From Paenibacillus algicola (GTDB lineage: Bacteria > Bacillota > Bacilli > Paenibacillales > Paenibacillaceae): a DNA stretch of 64,000 bases. Both the position numbers and the translations under genes were made by a program. Shown here one piece after another: positions 42,348 to 51,052 of the stretch (the stretch's first letter is position 1; each line of letters starts with the position of its first letter). The stretch is from NCBI RefSeq assembly GCF_005577435.1, contig NZ_CP040396.1:2484501-2548500 (forward strand), given 5' to 3'. Under the pieces are notes generated by a model. That model was not told where the DNA came from and did no database searches. It worked only from the letters and a program-made list of their open reading frames with translations.

Positions 42348-43616
42348 TTAGCCTTCCAGAAGCAAAGATTCCGGATCCTCCAGTAGCTCTTTCACCGTTA
42401 CGAGGAAGCCTACCGCTTCTGCTCCATCTACGATCCGGTGATCGTAGGAAAGAGCGATATACATCATTGGGCGGTTCTCGGAACGCTCGGCATCAATGGC
42501 TACCGGACGAAGCTGGATTTTATGCATGCCCAGAATACCGACCTGTGGAGCATTCAGGATTGGAGTGGACAGCAGAGAGCCGAACACGCCGCCATTCGTG
42601 ATGGTAAAGGTGCCTCCCTGAAGCTCGGACAAGGACAGGGTGTTGCTGCGCGCTTTATTCGCGAGATTCACAATTTCCTTCTCGATGGCAGCGAAGCCCA
42701 TCCGATCCGCATCGCGAACAACCGGAACTACAAGACCTTCCTTAGCAGATACGGCAATGCCGATATCATAGAACTTCTTCTCTACGATGTCATCCCCATC
42801 AATTTCAGCATTCAGCAGAGGGTAACGCTTCAAGGCGCCAACCACTGCTTTTGTGAAGAAGGACATAAAGCCCAGGTTCACGTCATGCTTATCCTTGAAA
42901 GCATCCTTCCGGCGCTTACGGACGTCCATGATCGCAGTCATATCCACTTCGTTAAAGGTTGTCAGCATTGCTGCGGTCTGCTGTGCCTGCACCAGACGAT
43001 TCGCAATCGTCTGACGGCGGCGGGACATCCGCTTGCGCTCGACCGGCTTGCCGCCAAACTCTGAAGCTGCTGGAGCAGCTGCAGCCGGGTTGCTTTCCTG
43101 TTTAGGTGCAGATGCAGACGGCTTGCTGCTGGACTCATTGTGGTTCTTGACATCCTCATGGTAAATCCGGCCGTTCGGATCGCGTCCCTGAACCTGGTTC
43201 AGATCAATGCCGCGCTCTCTCGCAAGCTTGCGGGCTGAAGGAGAAGCGGTCAAACCGCTATTGTCTGCAGGCTCAGCAGCAGCAGCCGGCTGAACCGGCT
43301 TCTCTACCGCTTCCTTCGTCACTGCACCCTCAGGCGCAGCCTGGGTCTCGGCAGGCTTGGATGGCGCCACAGCGTCATTGCTTTGCGCTGAAATGCGGCC
43401 AATGACCTCGCCTATTGTCACATTGTCACCCTCCTGGCGGAGGATTTGCTCGATGACGCCCTGGTCTTCTGCGCTGATTTCAAGGTTTACCTTATCCGTC
43501 TCCAGCTCCAGCAGCACGTCGCCTACCTGAACCTGATCCCCTTCTTTAACATGCCATTTAAAAATTGTTCCTTCAGTGATTGATTCGCCCATAGCCGGTA
43601 CAGTAATTTCGCTCAC
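42348..43616 (-). CDS. odhB: 2-oxoglutarate dehydrogenase E2, dihydrolipoyl succinyltransferase
   Basis: 422 residues: an N-terminal lipoyl domain with Lys42 in [10 protein letters not shown], Ala/Pro-rich hinges, a peripheral-subunit-binding domain ([20 protein letters not shown]), and the catalytic domain with [17 protein letters not shown] and [13 protein letters not shown] (catalytic His/Asp). Transfers succinyl groups from E1 via lipoamide to CoA in the citric acid cycle. Five bases separate it from odhA, so the two are coupled. E3 (lpd) is not in the window. Confidence 0.95.
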   Translation of the reverse strand: MSEITVPAMGESITEGTIFKWHVKEGDQVQVGDVLLELETDKVNLEISAEDQGVIEQILRQEGDNVTIGEVIGRISAQSNDAVAPSKPAETQAAPEGAVTKEAVEKPVQPAAAAEPADNSGLTASPSARKLARERGIDLNQVQGRDPNGRIYHEDVKNHNESSSKPSASAPKQESNPAAAAPAASEFGGKPVERKRMSRRRQTIANRLVQAQQTAAMLTTFNEVDMTAIMDVRKRRKDAFKDKHDVNLGFMSFFTKAVVGALKRYPLLNAEIDGDDIVEKKFYDIGIAVSAKEGLVVPVVRDADRMGFAAIEKEIVNLANKARSNTLSLSELQGGTFTITNGGVFGSLLSTPILNAPQVGILGMHKIQLRPVAIDAERSENRPMMYIALSYDHRIVDGAEAVGFLVTVKELLEDPESLLLEG

Positions 43617-43621
43617 AGCCG

Positions 43622-46501
43622 TTACCTCCCCAATGAGATCTGATGATTGATAGTTTTACGATTCAGAGCAAAGGACGTGATGCTTTGTTGCTCATAAGCA
43701 TGCACATCTTGGTATCCACTGGCAGGACTTGAGCGCTCCGGACGTCCATTATAGCGTACTTCTACTTCTTTGCCGGCAACTTCACGGATGCGCGGCTCCA
43801 TATAGCTCCAGCCTCCCATGTTCTGCGGCTCCTCTTGAACCCACAGTACTTCCTTCAGGCTCGTCAACGGCTTCAGCATGGCTGCAATCTCTTCCTTCGG
43901 GAACGGATACAGCTGTTCTACACGTACAATGTGCAGCCAGGAGAAATCTTCTCCCTCTTGCTTATCAAGTGCTTCTTCCAGATCAATCGCTACCTTACCC
44001 GAGCACAGGATCAGACGCTCTACCTTCTTCGGAGTTTGTCCGAGACCCGGCTGCGGAATGACTTCCTGGAAGGAGCCTTCGCTAAAGTCTGTGATAGCAG
44101 AGGTTGCACGCGGGTTCCGAATCAAGCTCTTCGGAGCCATCAATACGAGCGGCTTCGCATCCTCTGTGTTCAGCAGACTGGCTTGACGGCGCAGCAGATG
44201 GAAATACTGTGCTGCCGTAGTCAGATTAGCGACCATCCAGTTATCTTCACCGCTCAGCTGCAGGAAACGCTCCAGTCTTGCACTGGAATGCTCTGGACCC
44301 TGACCTTCATAGCCATGAGGCAGCAGCATAACGAGGCTTGACTTCTGTCTCCATTTGGAGCTGCCGGAAGTAATGAATTGGTCAATAATGACCTGGGCAC
44401 AGTTTGTGAAATCACCATACTGAGCTTCCCAGATGACGAGCGTTTCAGGTGAATATACGTTGTAGCCATATTCAAATCCCAGTACAGATTCCTCAGAGAG
44501 TGGACTGTTATGAATAGCGAACGATGCTTTCGCCTGCGGCAGGCGGTGCAGCGGACAGAATGTTGAGCCGTTCACGGAATCGTGAAGCACCAGGTTACGG
44601 TGTGCAAAGGTTGCCCGTTCAGCGTCCTGACCGGTAATCCGGATCGGATTGCCATCGGCAATAATAGAGGCAAAAGCCAAGGTTTCCGCATGGCCCCAAT
44701 CTACCTTCTCGCCTTCATTCAGCGCCGTGCTGCGGCGCTCCAAAATACGCTTAAGCTTCGGATAGACCGTGAAACCCTCCGGCCAGTTCAGCAGCTCCCG
44801 GTTGATCTCCCGCAGCTGCTCCAGAGCCACGCCCGTCTTCGCCTTCGGCTTCTTCTTGTCTCCGCTCGGCTTGATGTTCAGCAGCACGTGATCAGAAGAC
44901 TCGCTGTTCTTCACGATATCGTACGCCTCTTTCAGGCTGCTCTGAACCTTAGCCTTCAGCTGATCGACTTCCTCCGCAGTAATCATTTGCTGCTGGATCA
45001 GTGTATCTACATAAAGATTGGAGACGCTGGCATGATTCTTCACCTTCTGATAGATGAGAGGCTGCGTCGTTTCCGGATCATCGGTCTCGTTGTGGCCGTA
45101 TTTTCTATAGCCCACGAGGTCGATCAGAATGTCCTTCTTGAATCGGTTGCGGTATTCGCTTGCGAGACGGGCAGCAGAAATACAAGCCTCCGGATCATCC
45201 GCATTGACATGGATAATCGGAATCTCGTAGCCTTTAGCCAGATCACTCGCATAGTAAGTCGAACGGGAGTCCCGGCCTTCTGTCGTAAAGCCGATCCGGT
45301 TGTTCACGATGACGTGAATGGTTCCCCCGTTACGGAAGCCCGGCAGCTTGTTAAAGTTCAATGTTTCCGCAACGACGCCTTCGCCTGGGAACGCAGAATC
45401 CCCGTGAAGAATAATCGTAACGGCCTTGTTCTCATCCTGCTTCGGATATCCAGGCTGTGTGCGGTCTTCTTGTGCAGCGCGGGTGAAGCCCTCAACGACC
45501 GGATTCACATATTCCAGGTGACTTGGGTTGTTCGCGAGGGTAACACGCATTTCATGCGCTTCCCCTTCCTTCACGAAGCGGTCTGCTCCCAAATGGTACT
45601 TCACGTCGCCGGTCCAGCCATAATTAATGCCCATTGTGCCTTCAGAAGGCACTAAATGCTTGTTCGTAGGAGCATGCATGAACTCCGAGAAAATCTTGCT
45701 GTATTCCTTCTTCAGAACATGAGCAAGCACGTTCAGGCGTCCCCGGTGAGCCATACCGATCAATACAGAATCGACATGCTCATGGGCCATTTCCCGAACG
45801 ATCTCATCCAGCATTGGAACCAAAGCATCATTGCCCTCTACAGAGAAGCGCTTAGCACCTACGAAATTACGATGAAGGAAATCCTCGAACTGCTCCGCTT
45901 CAAACAGACGCTTGAGCAGGTGATGACGTTCTTCCTTGCTCAGGACAATCTGATGCACCACGGATTCAGCATGGCTGTTCAGCCAGTTCCGCTCTTCTTC
46001 CTCATGCACATGACTGAATTCATAAGCGATGGTGCCTGTATATATTTGATGAAGTCTCTGAATCGCTTCCCAGCCGTTCTTAACATCCTCTGGAGCTTCT
46101 TCCCACACCACCTCCGCAGGCAGTGCTGTCAGGTCCTGCTGACTGAGTCCATAGGTTTCAGGCTGCAGAAGACGAGTATCCGCTTCGGCTGAGATCCCGA
46201 TAGGATCAATGTCTGCGGCCAGATGACCATACGTTCTGATATTCCACACCAATTTCCCGGCATTTACACTTTTCTTCAGCATTTCACGGTTAAAGCCGGC
46301 TGCCGTTGCCTGCGAATCCGCTTTCTTTTCACCTTTTGCAAAGGATGGCGGCGGTCCCCAGTTCGCGAATAGCTCGCGGTAAGCAGGATCTACAGACTCC
46401 GCATCCTCCAAAAATTTCTCATACTGCTCTTGGATGTACCCTAAATTCGGACCGTGGTACTTCTCCCAGGGTCCCTCTGCTGTTCGGTCAAGGGTCTTCA
46501 T
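43622..46501 (-). CDS. odhA: 2-oxoglutarate dehydrogenase E1
   Basis: 959 residues. The N-terminal region has the [22 protein letters not shown] motif; the thiamine diphosphate region shows [48 protein letters not shown] and [10 protein letters not shown]; the C-terminal part has EFDYSP-like [10 protein letters not shown] and [11 protein letters not shown]. It decarboxylates 2-oxoglutarate and passes succinyl to OdhB. A TATAAT lies at 46569-46574 on the minus strand, about 70 bases upstream, with a weak -35. Full length compared with the family (940-960). Confidence 0.95.
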   Translation of the reverse strand: MKTLDRTAEGPWEKYHGPNLGYIQEQYEKFLEDAESVDPAYRELFANWGPPPSFAKGEKKADSQATAAGFNREMLKKSVNAGKLVWNIRTYGHLAADIDPIGISAEADTRLLQPETYGLSQQDLTALPAEVVWEEAPEDVKNGWEAIQRLHQIYTGTIAYEFSHVHEEEERNWLNSHAESVVHQIVLSKEERHHLLKRLFEAEQFEDFLHRNFVGAKRFSVEGNDALVPMLDEIVREMAHEHVDSVLIGMAHRGRLNVLAHVLKKEYSKIFSEFMHAPTNKHLVPSEGTMGINYGWTGDVKYHLGADRFVKEGEAHEMRVTLANNPSHLEYVNPVVEGFTRAAQEDRTQPGYPKQDENKAVTIILHGDSAFPGEGVVAETLNFNKLPGFRNGGTIHVIVNNRIGFTTEGRDSRSTYYASDLAKGYEIPIIHVNADDPEACISAARLASEYRNRFKKDILIDLVGYRKYGHNETDDPETTQPLIYQKVKNHASVSNLYVDTLIQQQMITAEEVDQLKAKVQSSLKEAYDIVKNSESSDHVLLNIKPSGDKKKPKAKTGVALEQLREINRELLNWPEGFTVYPKLKRILERRSTALNEGEKVDWGHAETLAFASIIADGNPIRITGQDAERATFAHRNLVLHDSVNGSTFCPLHRLPQAKASFAIHNSPLSEESVLGFEYGYNVYSPETLVIWEAQYGDFTNCAQVIIDQFITSGSSKWRQKSSLVMLLPHGYEGQGPEHSSARLERFLQLSGEDNWMVANLTTAAQYFHLLRRQASLLNTEDAKPLVLMAPKSLIRNPRATSAITDFSEGSFQEVIPQPGLGQTPKKVERLILCSGKVAIDLEEALDKQEGEDFSWLHIVRVEQLYPFPKEEIAAMLKPLTSLKEVLWVQEEPQNMGGWSYMEPRIREVAGKEVEVRYNGRPERSSPASGYQDVHAYEQQSITSFALNRKTINHQISLGR

Positions 46502-46652
46502 TGCTGACTCCCTCCGTCAGATTATTTTGATGGTTATGGACGGAATTTCCTAAACATTTTACATTCACATTATACTCTAAATAGCATCCCGTCCGAAAAT
46601 AGCGCTTTTATATAATATTGATCTCGGAAACAGATGAATCCATAACGGCTTC

Positions 46653-47522
46653 TTACACATTCCATTGCATTTGCTCCAGCTTTGCAGGACCTGTAGGCAA
46701 CCGAAGCAGCTTCTGAAGCTGCTTGGCATTGGCAGCAGCGTCTCCGCCGGAATTGTTATTAAAAATAATCCAGCAGGCCTTGGTGCTGCCCAGAAGCTGC
46801 TCCACATGCGCCTTCCATTCCTCCAGCTCTTCTTGACTGTAACGGTATAGATACCGGGTCTCCCTCCAGTTATCCTGCCCGCTGGAATGCCAGCCGGAAG
46901 GATCTCTGCCGTGAAGCCGAACCATGACCGCATGCTCCTGAGTCGGTTGAAGCACGAGCGGTACGGAGCCTGTTCCGGCCTGCGGCTCATCTGCAATGCT
47001 ATGAATCCAGCCCTCAGACCTCATAAAGTCAAGTGTCTTCTCGCGAAATTCCGGCGCAAACCAGCTCTGATGCCGAAACTCGAGCGCTACCGGATAGTCC
47101 TGCATCCATTCTCGGGTTTTTTTTAGAATATCCACATTTTTCTTATCACAGTCAAACCACGGCGGATACTGAAACAGGACCGTTCGAAGCTTACCTTCCT
47201 CCTTCAGCACGTTTACGGAGTTCTGAAAGGCTGTGAACATGGATCTGGAATCATCGTAGTCATGTTTTCCACGCTCATGACCGGTCATGCCCTGGTAAGC
47301 CTTGACGATAAATCCGAATGTGTCCGGCGTTAGTGCGCTCCACTTCTGCATTCGCTCCCGTGAAGGGATTGCATAGAAAGAATTATCCATCTCGAGGAGG
47401 TCGAAATGCCGGGCATACACAGCCAGCTTCTCTCCTGCCTTTGTACCCGCCTCGTACAGATCATCATGATCTCCCCAGCCGGACAAGCCAATATGAATAT
47501 GGCTCGGAGAAGCTTGTTCCAT
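46653..47522 (-). CDS. DUF72 domain-containing protein
   Basis: 289 residues: IHIGLSGWGDHDDLYEAGTKAGEKLAVYARHFDLLEMDNSFYAIP, TVLFQYPPWFDC, VALEFRHQSWF and VMVRLHGRDPSGW; a TIM-barrel of the DUF72 (YecE/YunF) family. Function unknown. Asn in CWIIFNNNSGGDAAANAKQL completes the C-terminal block. Start at ATG 47522, behind GGGAG, rather than the GTG three codons upstream. Not obviously in an operon. Confidence 0.85.
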   Translation of the reverse strand: MEQASPSHIHIGLSGWGDHDDLYEAGTKAGEKLAVYARHFDLLEMDNSFYAIPSRERMQKWSALTPDTFGFIVKAYQGMTGHERGKHDYDDSRSMFTAFQNSVNVLKEEGKLRTVLFQYPPWFDCDKKNVDILKKTREWMQDYPVALEFRHQSWFAPEFREKTLDFMRSEGWIHSIADEPQAGTGSVPLVLQPTQEHAVMVRLHGRDPSGWHSSGQDNWRETRYLYRYSQEELEEWKAHVEQLLGSTKACWIIFNNNSGGDAAANAKQLQKLLRLPTGPAKLEQMQWNV

Positions 47523-47614
47523 GGTCCTCACTCCCTGCCTTGTCCTAATTCATTTTATATTAACCGTTTTACAGTCACTTCAAAAGCTGCTGACTGTGCC
47601 CTCACTTCTCAAGC

Positions 47615-47646
47615 AAATAAAAAGCATGCCCGGTCCCGGGCATGCT
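47615..47646 (-). terminator. Terminator of the small ORF at 47664
   Basis: Perfect 11-bp minus-strand stem AGCATGCCCGG / CCGGGCATGCT with three-base loop, followed by TTTTTATTTG. Confidence 0.85.
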
Positions 47647-47663
47647 AGACACATCATATGCAT

Positions 47664-47828
47664 TTAAAGACTATCGCCATTCCCAGGAATGACCAATGTA
47701 TGATCCAGTATAAACCGGATTTCCTGTTCGGTTAAGTAGGAACGCTCCAGCAGGTCCCGGATTTTTCGCTCATGCCTGCTGACCAGCTCCAGAAAGTCTT
47801 CCAGCTCCTTTATGGCTTCAGCCGCCAT
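47664..47828 (-). CDS. Small hypothetical protein
   Basis: 54 residues starting MAAEAIKELEDFLELVSRHERKIRDLLERSYLT, predicted helical and charged, ending HTLVIPGNGDSL. GGGGG lies 7 bases before ATG 47828 and a strong terminator follows. I do not recognise a family. The terminator and site make it likely to be expressed. Confidence 0.55.
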   Translation of the reverse strand: MAAEAIKELEDFLELVSRHERKIRDLLERSYLTEQEIRFILDHTLVIPGNGDSL

Positions 47829-47927
47829 CCTGATTCCCCCTACGGTTAAGACTTGCATCTAACCAGTACGATACAGGAGGGCTGTTACCACAGCATTAGC
47901 GCTATGTAAAATGAACAGCAGCCTGAG

Positions 47928-48437
47928 TTAATTTTTGTCCCCATGAAAAACAAGCCTGCCGGACAGCACCCCCTCCTCAATCTCCAGGATCCCCCATGAA
48001 TACTGCGGCTGTCTTCGCTTGTCTGTCGGCGAACCGGGATTCATCAACAGGATCCCCCTTTCTTCCCGTAAAACCGGAATATGGGAGTGACCATAGATAA
48101 TGCACTGAATGTTATCCATATTCTTAAAGGCCTGCAGCGCACGCTGCTCGGTCGTTCCTTTGGAGCCGTGACCATGAACGATTCCGATCACGACACCTTG
48201 CACTTCAATTACTTTGGTGAGCCCCAGCTGTTGCTTAAGCTCTTCGGGATCTGCGTTGCCAATCACGCCCTCCACAGGAGCGAGCATGGATAATGCTTGA
48301 AAGACGTCAGGATGGCTCCAGTCACCCGCATGAATAATCAGGTCGCAGGCGGAGAGCTCTTCTGTCAGCCTGCTCGGCAGCTGCTTCGCCATTCTTGGCA
48401 TATGTGTGTCCGCCACGACCCCGATACGAAAGATCAT
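47928..48437 (-). CDS. Metallophosphoesterase, YfcE/MJ0936 family
   Basis: 169 residues. Calcineurin-like blocks VVADTHM (metal ligands Asp and His), DLIIHAGDWSH (bridging Asp), GNADPEE, VIGIVHGHG, IIYGHSHIP. Such enzymes are cytosolic phosphodiesterases. Start at ATG 48437, behind AGGAGG. GNADPEE replaces the usual GNCD, a Cys-to-Ala change next to the Asn ligand. Confidence 0.88.
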   Translation of the reverse strand: MIFRIGVVADTHMPRMAKQLPSRLTEELSACDLIIHAGDWSHPDVFQALSMLAPVEGVIGNADPEELKQQLGLTKVIEVQGVVIGIVHGHGSKGTTEQRALQAFKNMDNIQCIIYGHSHIPVLREERGILLMNPGSPTDKRRQPQYSWGILEIEEGVLSGRLVFHGDKN

Positions 48438-48571
48438 GAATATCAGCCTCCTAAACCGTGCACGCATTTCTCTTCATTTCAAATCTAGAATGAGTGGCCA
48501 GCATCCTGAATATATTGAGTACAGGCTGTCAATGGCAAGCCTATTCTAGTCAATGCGAAGGAGAGAAGCGC

Positions 48572-49198
48572 ATGAGTGTGTTGCTCAGCTATATTTTTCT
48601 TGGATTGTCCTTGTCCGCTCCGATTGGTCCGATCAATGCCGCACAGCTGGATAAAGGGCTGAAGAAAGGATTTCTGCATTCCTGGCTGCTCGGCGTTGGT
48701 GCCGTTCTCGCAGATATTGTGTATATGGTGCTGGTCTATATGGGTGTCGTTCACTTTGTAAGCACGCCGTTTGTGCAGACGTTCTTATGGGCCTTCGGCG
48801 CCTTCGTGCTGGTGTATACCGGCATTGAAAGTGTTCTGTCTGACGGCAAGGTATCCATCAGCGCCCATCATCAGGACGATTCGCTGCTTGCCTCCGTGCG
48901 CTCTGGCTTCATCATGTCCCTGTCTAATCCTATGACCATTCTGTTCTGGCTCGGCATCTACGGCTCGGTCATGGTCAAGACCGCTGCAGATCATGGTACC
49001 GGCGACCTGCTGCTCTTCAGCGGTGCCATCATCCTCGGCGTATTGATCTGGGATGTGGTCATGGCCGCAATCGCCAGCTCCTTCCGCAAGATGCTAAGTG
49101 ACCGGGCCATTACCTGGATTTCAGTGCTTTCAGGTTTATCCCTTATCGGCTTTGGCCTGTATTTCGGCTGGCGGGCAGCTGCAGCACTGTTTGGGTAA
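48572..49198 (+). CDS. LysE family amino acid exporter
   Basis: 208 residues, six transmembrane helices, with the family core LGLSLSAPIGPINAAQLDKGLKKGF and SLSNPMTILFWLGIYGS. Exports amino acids or threonine/homoserine-type compounds. ATG 48572 follows AAGGAG; upstream codons of the longer frame are not supported. It converges with the APC permease, whose stop codon is two bases away. Confidence 0.88.
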   Translation: MSVLLSYIFLGLSLSAPIGPINAAQLDKGLKKGFLHSWLLGVGAVLADIVYMVLVYMGVVHFVSTPFVQTFLWAFGAFVLVYTGIESVLSDGKVSISAHHQDDSLLASVRSGFIMSLSNPMTILFWLGIYGSVMVKTAADHGTGDLLLFSGAIILGVLIWDVVMAAIASSFRKMLSDRAITWISVLSGLSLIGFGLYFGWRAAAALFG

Positions 49199-49200
49199 GG

Positions 49201-50598
49201 CTATCGAACCGGCTTGGCCCGCAGCTTCGAGGCTGCTTTCCCCTTCCCTTGGAGCTTCTCTGCCTTGCGCCATACCGATTGCATGATAAGCACAACGGCC
49301 AGGATTAGCAGAATAAAGCCCAGGCTGATCCAGAAGCCCGGCCGGCTGGTGTGATGAAAAATAGAGCCGCTCACAGCGAGCAGTATGAGCAGCATGCCCG
49401 TATATCTTTTGACCTGTCCCCACTTGGTCAGCTTCAAGTTGCGGCCTGCCGACACCAGAATGAAGAACCAGTTGTACAGCAGCATTAATCCGGCAGCCGT
49501 CGTCAGGTACTCATAAATTTTGCCGGGCATCAGCAAAGAGAGCACGATGGACAGAAGGAGTCCGCCAGCCGTCAGACTAAGTGCATAGAGCGGCGTTTTT
49601 TGCTTAAACATTTTTTTGCTGAACAGCCCAGGGGCATCATGATCCTCCGACAACGTGACGAGCATCGTCGTAACTGCATACAGAGAAGCCACCATCGTTG
49701 AGAAGCCGGCCACAATCAGCACCGCATTAAAGACGTGGGGGACAAAGGGCAGCTGGTAAGACCCTAGAGCGACGATGAACGGGCTCTTGGTGGTGGAGAA
49801 CTGGTTCCACGGCAGCAATGTTAAGGCCAGCCCCAAAGAGAAAATATAGATGATCGTCAGCACGATAATCATAACACGCCCGGATTTAGGTGCCTCCTTA
49901 GGATCCTTCAGCCGGATCGCCATTACGCCCATAACCTCAATCCCTCCAAAGGCGTAAAAGGCAAAAATAAGCGAGGACCACAGCCCGAGACCTCCGGTCG
50001 GAAACAGCTCGGCTGTTGACAACGGGACATTAGGCTTGATGCCGCCCGATAGCCAGCCCAGGAGCGCAATAACACCGATCACAATAAACATGACGATCGC
50101 AGCGACCTTGAGCACCGCCAGCACATTTTCCAATCGATCAAAGACCTTGTTTCCGATCCAGATGACGAGCAGTCCCAGCACCGCATAGCCGGACGCGAAC
50201 ATCCACATCGGCACCTGCGGCAGCCAGAAGCTTGTGAACAGCGCAAGCGCCGTCATCTGGCTTCCCATAATTAACACCTCGGAGCACCAGTACATCCAGC
50301 CTGTAGAGAAGCCGGCCCAGCGGCCGTATGCTTTTTTGGCATAGGATCGGAAGGAGCCCTCCTGCGGGTCCTCTGCGGTCATCCTGGCCAGCACATCAAA
50401 TACAATAAACGTTCCGGCTGCCGCGAGCAGAAAAGCAATCAAGATGGATGGTCCGCCAAGCTTGATGCCGAGGCTCGAGCCCAAGAAATATCCAGTGCCA
50501 ATCGTAGAAGCAACACCAAGCAGTGAAAGCTGCCACCACTTTAAGGTTTGCTTGTCTTCCTTGACGCCGGGCTTTGCTGCTGCTTTTGTGTTGCTCAT
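49201..50598 (-). CDS. APC superfamily amino acid permease
   Basis: 465 residues with twelve transmembrane helices. LLGVASTIGTGYFLGSSLGIKLGGPS is the first helix with the unwound binding segment, and YAFGGIEVMGVMAIRLKDPKEAPK is helix 6. Imports an amino acid by proton or sodium coupling; substrate unreadable. Start ATG 50598 (AGGAGG 10 bases upstream). The leader contains a terminator-like hairpin (50673-50720), so expression may be attenuated. Confidence 0.88.
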   Translation of the reverse strand: MSNTKAAAKPGVKEDKQTLKWWQLSLLGVASTIGTGYFLGSSLGIKLGGPSILIAFLLAAAGTFIVFDVLARMTAEDPQEGSFRSYAKKAYGRWAGFSTGWMYWCSEVLIMGSQMTALALFTSFWLPQVPMWMFASGYAVLGLLVIWIGNKVFDRLENVLAVLKVAAIVMFIVIGVIALLGWLSGGIKPNVPLSTAELFPTGGLGLWSSLIFAFYAFGGIEVMGVMAIRLKDPKEAPKSGRVMIIVLTIIYIFSLGLALTLLPWNQFSTTKSPFIVALGSYQLPFVPHVFNAVLIVAGFSTMVASLYAVTTMLVTLSEDHDAPGLFSKKMFKQKTPLYALSLTAGGLLLSIVLSLLMPGKIYEYLTTAAGLMLLYNWFFILVSAGRNLKLTKWGQVKRYTGMLLILLAVSGSIFHHTSRPGFWISLGFILLILAVVLIMQSVWRKAEKLQGKGKAASKLRAKPVR

Positions 50599-50672
50599 CC
50601 TGCTCATTCCTCCTGCCTAAAGTGTAACGGCTTGTGAAGCTTATTATGTCTTTAGGCAAGTAAGGCTAATCT

Positions 50673-50720
50673 GCAAAAAAACCGGAAACCAGCGCTCCTT
50701 CTGACGCTGAATTTCCGGAA
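50673..50720 (-). terminator. Terminator in the leader of the APC permease gene
   Basis: Minus-strand stem CCGGAAATTCAGCG / CGCTGGTTTCCGG followed by TTTTTTTGC; strong and Rho-independent, but no minus-strand gene lies upstream of it. It sits about 75 bases before the permease start, on its transcript. Confidence 0.7.
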
Positions 50721-50802
50721 TATCATAGAACTACATAAAATCAAGGAAAACGACAAACACTGGCTCATAGAACCTGTATTGCAAAGAAAGGATGGGCCTC
50801 TT

Positions 50803-51003
50803 ATGAGCCAGACACATTACCCCTGGTACATTGTCGGTATTCTTGTGATCAGTGCTTTATTGTTATTTATGTTTGACAGACATTTGCTCTCGACCAAGAG
50901 TCAGGGAGATAAAGCCGCCGTGCGTTCACTGGGCTGGATTCATCTAATTATTGCCGGTGCCGGACTGATTGTACTGCTCATTTATGCAGCATCCATCGGC
51001 TGA
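50803..51003 (+). CDS. Small membrane protein
   Basis: 66 residues with two transmembrane helices (YIVGILVISALLLFMFD and WIHLIIAGAGLIVLLIYAASI) and a short cytosolic loop (RHLLSTKSQGDKAAVRSLG). Start at ATG 50803, behind AAGGAT; eight upstream codons are unsupported. Function unknown; the two-helix form is common among small stress or sporulation membrane proteins. Confidence 0.55.
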   Translation: MSQTHYPWYIVGILVISALLLFMFDRHLLSTKSQGDKAAVRSLGWIHLIIAGAGLIVLLIYAASIG

Positions 51004-51052
51004 AAGAGATTCATAAAGTCCAACGCCACTCACCAAGGTGATCGCCACATGG

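Noticed and set aside
44582..45655. A 357-codon open frame on the plus strand opposite odhA
   Set aside because: It lies wholly inside the well-supported odhA gene, its residues show no domain, and such long antisense frames are common in this GC range.
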